From the NCBI RefSeq assembly GCF_016863495.1, contig NZ_BOOZ01000060.1, positions 1 to 35,984 of the forward strand: DNA of 35,984 nucleotides, given 5' to 3'. The position numbers and the translations under genes are program-made. Numbering within the stretch: the stretch's first letter is position 1; every line of letters begins with the position of its first letter. Origin of the DNA: Micromonospora andamanensis (GTDB lineage Bacteria > Actinomycetota > Actinomycetes > Mycobacteriales > Micromonosporaceae). The notes under the pieces were generated by a model. It ran no database searches, was not told the origin of the DNA, and saw nothing but the letters and a program-made list of their open reading frames with translations. Below are positions 25,440 through 32,786 of the stretch, piece by piece.

Positions 25440-26167
25440 GGGACCCTCCCCGTCGCGATGGCATCGGCCGCGGCGATGCTGCGGGCCACCCGATCTCGGG
25501 TAGCCGGAGTGAGCTGCTCCCCGAGGTGCTTCAAGAAATGCCGCAGGTACTGGGCCCGTTCGGAGGGCGCTGTCTCCGGCCGGTCGAGAAACATCAGGTC
25601 GTGCGGCGTCATGGCCCTTACGGCATACAGCGGTGCCGGTGAGCGCATCACCTGGAAGTGCGGATTGCGGACGCTGGCGACCGTGCTGGACGGGTGGAAC
25701 TCGCCGAGCATGAGACCTCGCTTCACGAACTCCATCCGCAACGCCTGATGGCCGGCATCGATGAATGCGGCAGCCACGTCTGGCTGCACATCGGGGAACA
25801 CGGCCAGCAACGCACCCGAGCGGAAACCCTGCGGTTCGATGAAGATCTCGTGGAACAGCGCGGGCAGGTGCAACCCCTTCTCCACGGCCTCGTTCGTGTC
25901 CGACCGGTGGGTGCGGATCGTCACGAGCCAGACGAGGTTTCGCTCCAAGGCGTATCTGAGCCGTGTGCACACGTCACCCGGCCGATTGATGTCTGGATGT
26001 GGAGCCGCCACGAAATCGTTAAGCCAACGCAAACAGGACTGGTAGATGGGGTACCGCTCGAACAGCCCCGGGGCGTTGTCAGTGTCGGTGAGTGACCCGT
26101 CCTCGAAGGGATAGCGCTCAACAGCGGCATGGGACACGGTCCTCAGGCTGGTTGGCAGGCTTACCAT
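25433..26167 (-). CDS. DUF6875-like protein of unknown function
   Basis: This 244-aa protein starts at the ATG at 26167 after GGAGGAA. The features CLRWLNDFVAAPHPDINRPG, an Arg-containing central strand (ERNLVWLVTIRTHRS), GEFHPSSTVASVRNPHFQV and MRSPAPLYAVRAM recall the family I know as DUF6875, which occurs in actinomycete and proteobacterial secondary-metabolite loci. The name is from memory. No catalytic residues are established. It overlaps the NRPS start by 7 nt, so it is made together with it. It may help load, transfer or process the NRPS building block. Confidence 0.65.
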   Translation of the reverse strand: MVSLPTSLRTVSHAAVERYPFEDGSLTDTDNAPGLFERYPIYQSCLRWLNDFVAAPHPDINRPGDVCTRLRYALERNLVWLVTIRTHRSDTNEAVEKGLHLPALFHEIFIEPQGFRSGALLAVFPDVQPDVAAAFIDAGHQALRMEFVKRGLMLGEFHPSSTVASVRNPHFQVMRSPAPLYAVRAMTPHDLMFLDRPETAPSERAQYLRHFLKHLGEQLTPATRDRVARSIAAADAIATGRVPC

Positions 26168-26334
26168 CGTCTTCCTCCATGGCCGCCGAGGCCGACGTCG
26201 TTAGGCACGAGCGAGGATCGTGTAAAGGTCGGGTGGCTGCGCGCGTCGCTGACGACGATCACCATCGATGGGAGTGTCGAGCGGGGGAAGGACAACCCGC
26301 TAATATGAGGGGTGACCACGTTGGGCGACGAGGT

Positions 26335-27318
26335 CTAGACCTCGACCGTGGTACCGAACGACTTTCCGCTAACCAGTTGGGAAATGAAGCCGTCGGGCCC
26401 GACCGGCCGGTCACCGACGATCGTCACGCGGTGCAGCGTTCGCCTCGTCCCCGGCTTCAGGTCCGTTGCCGCGATGTGAGCCGTCGATCGGTTGTCCCAC
26501 ATCGCCACCGAACCTTCCTCCCAGCGAAACCGGACCGTAAACTCCGGCCTCGTCATCTGCGCGAACAGCAGGTCGAGGATGTGTCCACTCTCGGCGGGCG
26601 ACAGCCCGAGGATTCGGCCCGTGCGCGACGGATTGACGAAAAGCGCCCGCTCGCCGGTCTCCGGATGGACCCGGACAACCGGATGGACGGCGACCAACGG
26701 GTCGCCCTCGATCATGTCGATGATCTCTCGGTCGATCGGGTCGTGGTCGACCATCCGATATCCGGCGAAGAAGCTGTGCTCGGCCCGCAGGGAGTCGATA
26801 AAGGCCCGCAGCGGCGCCGACAGCCCTTCGTAGGCCGCCACCAGATTCGTCCATTGAGTGTCCCCACCCACTGGCGGGGCCACCTCCGCGCGCAGGATCG
26901 CTGCGGCCGGAGGATTGACGACATGGGTCATGTCCGAGTGCCAGCCCGTGATCGTCGTTGCCCACCGCGTCCGGTAGTGAGCCTCGTAGTCCCGGCCGTA
27001 GCACTCCTCATCAATCTGCGGCGAGATCGTCAAGATCTGCGGATACTCATCCAAGGCGGCGTTGCTCTGGGTACGAGAACGAAGAGTCAGCTCGCCAAAC
27101 CGTTGTCCGAGCGCGACGTGCTGGGCGTGCTCCAGAGTCTGCCCGCGGAAGAACAGCACCTTGAAGGCCAACATCGCTTTTCGGATCTCCGCCACGACGC
27201 TGTCGGTCAATGCCCCGGACAAATCACATCCCATGACCTCGGCGCCGATGTGGCCGGCCACCGGACGTACATCGAGTTGGTCTGCCCTGTGTGTGTTAAC
27301 AAAATTCGGCGCCGACAT
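26335..27318 (-). CDS. TauD/TfdA-family Fe(II)/alpha-ketoglutarate dioxygenase 2
   Basis: This 327-aa protein starts at the ATG at 27318 (MSAPNFVNTHRADQLDVRPV), which matches the length of its paralogue; the frame extends 36 codons further upstream with a poorer start. Iron ligands lie in GWHSDMTHVV (HxD) and MWDNRSTAHIAATDL (distal His), and the ketoglutarate-binding Arg in TRRTLHRVTIVGD. It shares GGDTQWTNLVAAY and HPVVRVHPETGERALFV with the dioxygenase at 15542-16510 but differs around residues 65-120, so the two probably act on different positions or substrates. It is the first gene of the minus-strand run toward the NRPS, 167 nt before the DUF6875 gene. Confidence 0.88.
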   Translation of the reverse strand: MSAPNFVNTHRADQLDVRPVAGHIGAEVMGCDLSGALTDSVVAEIRKAMLAFKVLFFRGQTLEHAQHVALGQRFGELTLRSRTQSNAALDEYPQILTISPQIDEECYGRDYEAHYRTRWATTITGWHSDMTHVVNPPAAAILRAEVAPPVGGDTQWTNLVAAYEGLSAPLRAFIDSLRAEHSFFAGYRMVDHDPIDREIIDMIEGDPLVAVHPVVRVHPETGERALFVNPSRTGRILGLSPAESGHILDLLFAQMTRPEFTVRFRWEEGSVAMWDNRSTAHIAATDLKPGTRRTLHRVTIVGDRPVGPDGFISQLVSGKSFGTTVEV

Positions 27319-27749
27319 GCCTGCCCACCTCTCGAAAACTTCCCGCAGCAATTTCTTCCAGTCCTTGCCGACAGTCGAACCGAAACGGTTGCGACGCTTG
27401 ATAGCCGGCTGCACTACCACCATCACAGAGCCGAACGCGCCGTGGGAATACCGACCTATGGTCCGACCTTGCGTCCCGACCTTTGATCCGACCTGACGTT
27501 GAGCTGCTCAAACGCGCGGGTTACCTGAAGCCAGTGGAGGCTCTTCGCGCGGGGACGCCTGCGGCGATCATGAGTAGATCGGGGAGCTCGGGCAAACTCT
27601 ATAGATGTGGAGTCGGTTTTCCGTCTAACGAACAGTGATCCGAGTAGTGCCCAACACTGCCAACTCACGAAGGGAGACTGGAGAAGGTTCCTCGGCTAAA
27701 GGACGTCTTATAACTCGGTGGAGGCGTTAACGGGTAACGGTCCTGGGCG
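27319..27749. other. Upstream region of the NRPS cluster, no gene seen
   Basis: No frame here has both a start and a protein-like product. The stretch is AT-richer than the flanks around 27590-27720 and probably contains the promoter of the dioxygenase 2 gene. It ends at the transposase relic. Confidence 0.4.
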
Positions 27750-27992
27750 TCATCCGGTGAGGATGATGTTGTGGAGGTGGACGATGCCGGATGCGGTGTC
27801 GATCAATGTGCGGGCGGCGCGGCAGTAGCTGCGGAGGATCTTGAACGTCTTTATGCGGCCCAGGGCGTGTTCGACCTGCGCTCGGACGGTGCAATGTTGT
27901 CTGTTCAGGTCTTTCTTCCAGTCGGGTAGTTCGCTGCCGACGGCGGCTTTGCGGTACAGGATGATCACGTCGGGGTTGCCGCGGTAGGTGCC
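27750..27992 (-). pseudogene. IS5-family (DDE_Tnp_4-like) transposase C-terminal relic
   Basis: The frame reads TYRGNPDVIILYRKAAVGSE, PDWKKDLNRQHCTVRAQVEH, LGRIKTFKILRSYCRAARTL and IVHLHNIILTG, then stops. This is the C-terminal part of an IS5-group transposase, with the final DDE-domain Glu in VRAQVEHALGR. The rest of the enzyme and both terminal repeats are gone, and the sequence to the right is not transposase. It marks an old insertion at the border between the NRPS and lanthipeptide clusters. Confidence 0.75.
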
Positions 27993-28332
27993 ACTCCGTT
28001 CAAGCGGGCGATTCGGTAGGGCCGTGCGGTGCAGCCGTGACGGAGGCGGATCGAGGCGATCGACAGTTCGGACATCTTGCAGGCCCTGACGGCGAATCTC
28101 TATGTCTACCCGGCGACGCCGCGCCGCTGTCGGTGCCGGTGAAGTTCCTGGCCGAGGGAGCGGGTTGCACGTCGCGGTTCGACCTGCCGATGCACGTGAC
28201 GGTGGGTGCGCTTCTGGTGCGTGGCGGGTCGCGCGGGCGGCGAGCGTGCTCGCGTGACCTGGTTGATCGGTCTGGGGTGGAGTCTGTTCGAGCCCCACCT
28301 CCGGTGGGTTGCCGCGTGCTTCGAGGGGGCCG
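27993..28332. other. Gene-free stretch beside the transposase relic
   Basis: Open frames in both directions are low-complexity shadows. I see no gene, tRNA or strong repeat. It separates the relic from the 3' end of the methyltransferase gene. Confidence 0.35.
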
Positions 28333-29370
28333 TCATCGGCGGGTGCCGGCGGTGATCCGGAGGTCCCAGCCGGGCGGGTCGTCCTCGTCGTTGGGGACGA
28401 GGCTGGTGTCGAACCAAGCGGCGCCGGGTCGTCCTGCCTGTTCCCAGTGATCCAGCCAGGTCCGCAGTGCGCTCAAGGACAGGGATCCTGGGGCGTCGGC
28501 GAGAATGGTGCCGTCGGTGAGGATGAGGGCGGCGGTGGTCGCGGTGGTGTGCCCGATGCCGCGTGTGCCGTCGCGTAGGGCGGCGAAGCTGCGGCCTACT
28601 CCGCCGGCGATGACGGAGTAGGCCGTCCATGACAGCCAGTCCAGGGGCGCGCGGTGGTAGGTCTCGGTGTGGCCGGGGTCGAGGAGCAGGCGCAACGCGG
28701 TGCGGGCGCCGGTGCGTTGTGGGTCGTCGTGCTCGCGCCAGCCGATAGATATCCATGCCGGTTCCGGCTGGTCGGTGTGGTGGTCCACCCAGCGTCCGGG
28801 GAGGGTCAGGGCGTCATCGACGGCGGTGGCGGTGCTCTGGGCGTAGCCACCGAAGGTGACGGTCTCGACGTGCGGTTGTCCCGCGGTCAGAGTGATAGTG
28901 GCGATCAGGGTGGTGGACGGCTGGACGGCGATGGGCAGGCAGGTCACGATCCGACCGTCCGGGGTGAGTTGATCCACCCACGCCCGGGGCAGCCGTGGGG
29001 GAGCACACCAGGCTGCGATGCGCTGGTAGGGGGCGTGCGGCGGGTAGCCGTTCATCCCGTCGGCGAGGTGGCAGGTGATCGTGGTGACGCCGCGTCGGCC
29101 GTGCAGCCGGTTCGCCCATATAACCAGGTGGTCGCTGATGTCGACGCTGGTCACGCGCCCCGACGCACCGGCTTGGGCGGCGAGCAGCGCGCCGGAGTAT
29201 CCGGTGCCGGTGCCGATTTCCAGCACGTGGTCGCCATCGCGGACTTTCAGGGCGGTCACGTCGCGTTGGATGGCTTCCGGCGCGGATCGGTGCAGGGTCT
29301 CACCGCGTTCCTCGTTGTGGACGTAGTAGGACTCGGGGACGCTGCCGAACAGCGGATCGGCGACGGTCAC
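28333..29370 (-). CDS. PIMT-like O-methyltransferase of the lanthipeptide (FxLD) type
   Basis: This 345-aa protein starts with GTG at 29370 after GGAAGGGG. Residues 1-200 are a protein-isoaspartate methyltransferase-like AdoMet domain: motif I is DHVLEIGTGTGYSGALLA, with VTSVDISDHLV following. The C-terminal 140 residues are an extra domain (WISIGWREHDD, SWTAYSVIAGGVG) typical of the methyltransferases found in FxLD-type class I lanthipeptide loci. It probably O-methylates a carboxylate of the modified peptide, either an Asp side chain or the C-terminus. It is the last gene of the cluster, 178 nt after the helical-repeat gene. Confidence 0.8.
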   Translation of the reverse strand: MTVADPLFGSVPESYYVHNEERGETLHRSAPEAIQRDVTALKVRDGDHVLEIGTGTGYSGALLAAQAGASGRVTSVDISDHLVIWANRLHGRRGVTTITCHLADGMNGYPPHAPYQRIAAWCAPPRLPRAWVDQLTPDGRIVTCLPIAVQPSTTLIATITLTAGQPHVETVTFGGYAQSTATAVDDALTLPGRWVDHHTDQPEPAWISIGWREHDDPQRTGARTALRLLLDPGHTETYHRAPLDWLSWTAYSVIAGGVGRSFAALRDGTRGIGHTTATTAALILTDGTILADAPGSLSLSALRTWLDHWEQAGRPGAAWFDTSLVPNDEDDPPGWDLRITAGTRR

Positions 29371-29548
29371 AGGTACCCCTTCCGGGAAGGGCGATGGCGA
29401 GTTCAGTTGATCAAGGCGCGGATCCTGTTCGAGCGCGAAAGAGCCGTCTCCCGCGTCGTGGCGAGGGTCGGTGTGGGTTGCCGTGGTGGTCGACTGCGTG
29501 GCGGGCCGGCCGGGCGCCGAGCCGATGTCGCCGGTCTTATGCCTGGCG

Positions 29549-30664
29549 TTAGCCCCCGACGGCGGATGTCAGAACGTCGGTCGCGATTTCCACGGCGTCG
29601 TGAAGCGCTCGGAAAGTTGCCTCGGGCATCGTGCCGGCCCCAAGGCCGGCTGCTATCACGACGTGGGTGAGGGCCTGCTCATGTGGCTTCCCGAGGTGCA
29701 GAGCGGTGCGGTGGCCGAGGACTTCCCGGGCAGCGTATCCGTCGGGTGCATCGAGGACCTCGTCCGCCAAATGCCGCAGAAGGTGCTGGGCCATCGCTTC
29801 GTCGTGCTCGCTGGACAGGACGGCGGCAGTGAGGCCCCATCGGACTCGATACACGGCGTATCCAGCGATGGGTTTATGTGCGAGGAAGTGCTCGACCATC
29901 GCGGACACCTGTTGACCCAACGTTTCGGGTGTGGCGCACATTGTCTTCAGGCAGGCATCGACCTGTTGTTCCCACGGTTGGGTGATGGTGGTGTCGTCAA
30001 GGATGGCGCTGGCGGCTTCGGTGTCCTCGTGCAGAAGGTGGGCGATAATTGCGGCTTGTCGTCCTTCCATGAGGTGATTGCCGATGCCGTTGAGGGTGGT
30101 GGCGTGCTCGACGGCATCGTCCCATCGGCCGGTGAGGGCGAGGACGCGGATGCCTTCGCTGAGGTGTTGTAGCCAGGCCCATTGGCGGAGCTTGCCGAGC
30201 TCGTCGCGTGTGCCGGTCAGGTTGGTCAGTGGCAGTGTCCGACCGTCGACGACCAGGTTGGTGCCTGCGGTGACGGCCTCACACATCGCGGTGAGCAGGT
30301 GGAGTGCAGGCCGCCCGTTGTCGGCGCGGATCTGTAGACGGGCGAGGTTGAGGACGGGTTCGAGCAAGTAGCTGGCCTGCAGCGCGGTGAGCGAGTCTCG
30401 TCGCCGGTAGATGTTGATGTGTCGCCAGCACCATTGGCGGGCCAGGTCCGGTAGGGCGCAGTCGCTGGCGATCAATGCCGCCTTGTTCAGGGCGTGTGCC
30501 GCCTCGGCCATGCCGTTGTCGTTCTGCGCGGCTGCCATCTTCGCGATCTCCGCGACTTCGGCGACCCGGTCGCTAAGGGCGGGACACGCGGGTCGGGGCC
30601 GGCCGAGCAGTGGGAAACGGCGGACGGCGGCTCGGATAGTGATGGGGTCGACGGCGGCGTTCAT
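29549..30664 (-). CDS. Helical-repeat (TPR-like) protein of the lanthipeptide cluster
   Basis: This 371-aa protein starts at ATG 30664, 2 nt after the stop of the SpaB-C gene, with GGGAG upstream. The sequence is almost entirely alpha-helical, with repeated Ala/Leu-rich pairs of helices (AAHALNKAALIASDCALPDL, YLLEPVLNLARLQIR, WLQHLSEGIRVLALTGRWDD), like TPR proteins. No DNA-binding head is visible, so a scaffold, transporter-linked or regulatory role remains open. Similar proteins accompany class I lanthipeptide and thiopeptide genes in actinomycetes. The name is structural inference only. Confidence 0.65.
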   Translation of the reverse strand: MNAAVDPITIRAAVRRFPLLGRPRPACPALSDRVAEVAEIAKMAAAQNDNGMAEAAHALNKAALIASDCALPDLARQWCWRHINIYRRRDSLTALQASYLLEPVLNLARLQIRADNGRPALHLLTAMCEAVTAGTNLVVDGRTLPLTNLTGTRDELGKLRQWAWLQHLSEGIRVLALTGRWDDAVEHATTLNGIGNHLMEGRQAAIIAHLLHEDTEAASAILDDTTITQPWEQQVDACLKTMCATPETLGQQVSAMVEHFLAHKPIAGYAVYRVRWGLTAAVLSSEHDEAMAQHLLRHLADEVLDAPDGYAAREVLGHRTALHLGKPHEQALTHVVIAAGLGAGTMPEATFRALHDAVEIATDVLTSAVGG

Positions 30665-30666
30665 GG

Positions 30667-31617
30667 TCAGCTCCCGGGCAGGAACGCTTCGAGTGCGGCG
30701 CGGGCGAGGATGCCTTGGGTGCGGGCGGCCAGCCCGAGTCGATTCCAGTGGAAGATCACGATGTGGCTGGCGACAGCTCGCAGCCCGCGGCGCAGGGTGC
30801 CGGTTGTTGCGGCGGCGGCGAGTGCGCGGCCGGCGTCGGTGTACGCGGCGTGCCATGGCGCGGCGAAAGGAACCGCACCGTCGGCTGCGAACAAGGCGTT
30901 GTCCGTGTTGGGCGCTGCCGCGAGCAGCCCGCGCACGCTGTCGGTGAGCGTGTCGAGGTGGCTGCGGGTGGTCTCGTCGATCGGGCGCAGCTGGGCGACC
31001 CGCGCGAATACGTCGCCGCGTTCGAACCAGTCCAGTCCGGCGGCTTGAAGGTGGCCGCCGAGCAAAAGGAGGGACAGTTCGCGGCGTCCGAGGGCTGGCT
31101 GTGGTTGGCGTAGGTAGGTCAAGACGCCGTGGCTATCGGCGCAGAACAGGTCGTGCACGATTCGGATGCCGGGTGTGCCGCCGAAGGCTGCGGTCTCTGG
31201 CTCGTACACGCTGGGCCACCACGTGGCGATCTCACCTGTGGCGGCGAGGTCGTCGAGGACGTGGTTCACGGCGTCGACGTGTGCGTGGGCGAAGCGCAAG
31301 CGCCAGCAGGGGTGTTTGCGCAGGAACCACCAGCCGCCGCATGCGCCGGCGTTCACGAGGTGGTCGAGGCGAGGGCCGAGTGAGGTGACCACGGTCGTCT
31401 CCGCGGTGTCCCAGTCGGAAAACTCGACGCGTACCTGGTACCAGTGGCCGTCGGTGTGCTCAGCGAGGGCGGCGCGGCCGGCACGGTGGTAGGTGTCGAC
31501 GGCGTCGGCGAGGTAGGCGGGATCGATGGCGGCGGTGGCTGCGGCTGTTCGCAGCGGGGTGCCGGTGAGCACGGCGAGCACGGCAGCTTGTGCGGTGGTC
31601 AGGTGATCAGCAGGCAT
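30667..31617 (-). CDS. Stand-alone SpaB C-terminal-like / thiopeptide-type biosynthesis protein
   Basis: This 316-aa protein starts at ATG 31617 (MPADHLTTAQAAVLAVL), overlapping the LanC gene by 19 nt; an ATG three codons earlier (31626) is equally possible. The parts WYQVRVEFSDWDTAETTVVT, GGWWFLRKHPCWRLRFAHAH, PGIRIVHDLFCADSHGVLTY and VASHIVIFHWNRLGL fit the lant_dehydr_C/SpaB-C family, which performs glutamate elimination in dehydration, or related steps. The LanB of this cluster already has such a domain, so this one may act on another residue or as a partner subunit. Confidence 0.82.
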   Translation of the reverse strand: MPADHLTTAQAAVLAVLTGTPLRTAAATAAIDPAYLADAVDTYHRAGRAALAEHTDGHWYQVRVEFSDWDTAETTVVTSLGPRLDHLVNAGACGGWWFLRKHPCWRLRFAHAHVDAVNHVLDDLAATGEIATWWPSVYEPETAAFGGTPGIRIVHDLFCADSHGVLTYLRQPQPALGRRELSLLLLGGHLQAAGLDWFERGDVFARVAQLRPIDETTRSHLDTLTDSVRGLLAAAPNTDNALFAADGAVPFAAPWHAAYTDAGRALAAAATTGTLRRGLRAVASHIVIFHWNRLGLAARTQGILARAALEAFLPGS

Positions 31618-32786
31618 GTGTCCCATCCCGTGCCGGTGGTGCCGTTTCGTGCGGTCTCGGCTGCCAAGTGGATGCCGGCATGGCCGGTCAGCAGCCCTGG
31701 GGTGTCGTGGTGGTCATGGTGGTGGGCGGCCGTCTGGATGGCCGTGGTCACGGCGGGCAGCGATTGTGTGAGGGATGGTTCCTGGGCGTCGGCAGCCGCT
31801 CGGTGGGCGGTGGCGTAGACGCCGGCGAGGCCGTGGCAGAGGCCAAGGTCGGTGAGCCGGCTGAGGTGAACGTCGGTGAGGCAGGCGGCGAGGGCGTGTT
31901 CGGCGTCGGCACGGCGGCCCGGGTCGTTGGTGGCGATCGCGGCGAGCTGGAGTGCGCGGGCGATGCCAGGTGTGCCGTAGCACCAGGACGGCCGGCCGGG
32001 CGCGGGCTGGCGTGGGCGCCCGGCCTGGAGGTCGTCGCGGGTGAGCCACTGCGGCCACCAGGTGTCGCCTTTGGCGTCGTGCTGGCGCCATCGGTCAAAG
32101 CATTGGGTCAGCTGGTCGATGGCCTCGCCGTGGTGCTCCACGACGTGGCCATGGCACATGGCGAGGGCAAGCAGGGCGAGGATTCCCGCTGCTCCGTGTG
32201 CCATACCGAGGTTGGCGTGCCCTCCCGGGGTGGGCAGGATCGGGTCGGGGTCGTGGGCGGCCCACCAGCCGGGAAGGAGGAGCCCGTCCTGCTCGCGTGG
32301 GCGGACCAGCACCGTCAGGTAGCGCAGCACGTCGGCGAAGATGTCACTGCGGGGCATTCGTTGCATCAGCAGCACGCCGATGCCGGTGAGCCCGTAGAAC
32401 AGGTCGTACTCGCCGAGCGAGCCGGCACCGCCGTGCTGCATACGGTCGGCGGCGGCGGTGAGGCGGCGGTGGGTCAGCCGGGCCACGTGTTGGTCGAGGG
32501 TAGCCGCGGCTGTCTCGTAGCGGCCGTCGGCCTTGCCGGCGCAGTGCAGGAGAAACGCGATGGCCGGGGTGCCGTAGTACAAGCCGGTGTGCAGGCCGCC
32601 GTCGAGCGGCCCGGTCGCGGCTGCACGGATCTGCCTATGCGCGTCGGCACAGGAACCGGTGCCGGCGAGGGCGCGTTCGAGGTGCAGCAGGGCGATCCCT
32701 GCCGTGCCGGTGGCCAGCGACTGGCGCGCGGCATCCGGGCCGTTCACCGACGAATCGGCGCCGGCACCGGTGGTAGGGCTGGTCAT
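31599..32786 (-). CDS. lanC: Lanthionine cyclase (LanC family)
   Basis: This 395-aa protein starts at the ATG of an ATGA junction with LanB. It adds cysteine thiols to dehydroamino acids to form lanthionine rings. Zinc ligands are visible at Cys269 (SWCYGTPG), Cys317 and His318 (GLCHGLAGVY). The family's repeated GxxG motifs are ATGTAGIALLHL, YGLTGIGVLL, NLGMAHGAAG and LLTGHAGIHL. Length and order match the (alpha/alpha)6 barrel of LanC. It overlaps the SpaB-C gene at its 3' end. The generic symbol reflects family, not a named cluster. Confidence 0.9.
   Translation of the reverse strand: MTSPTTGAGADSSVNGPDAARQSLATGTAGIALLHLERALAGTGSCADAHRQIRAAATGPLDGGLHTGLYYGTPAIAFLLHCAGKADGRYETAAATLDQHVARLTHRRLTAAADRMQHGGAGSLGEYDLFYGLTGIGVLLMQRMPRSDIFADVLRYLTVLVRPREQDGLLLPGWWAAHDPDPILPTPGGHANLGMAHGAAGILALLALAMCHGHVVEHHGEAIDQLTQCFDRWRQHDAKGDTWWPQWLTRDDLQAGRPRQPAPGRPSWCYGTPGIARALQLAAIATNDPGRRADAEHALAACLTDVHLSRLTDLGLCHGLAGVYATAHRAAADAQEPSLTQSLPAVTTAIQTAAHHHDHHDTPGLLTGHAGIHLAAETARNGTTGTGWDTCLLIT

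Noticed and set aside
25440..25970. N-terminal extension of the NRPS frame by 177 codons
   Set aside because: It overlaps the DUF6875-like gene on the same strand and is Arg/Pro-rich. The ATG at 25439 has a good ribosome site and begins the normal A-domain sequence.
29371..29548. Second lanthipeptide precursor or FxLD peptide upstream of the methyltransferase
   Set aside because: An in-frame upstream extension containing FALEQDPRLDQL exists, but it has no start codon and no Cys-rich core.
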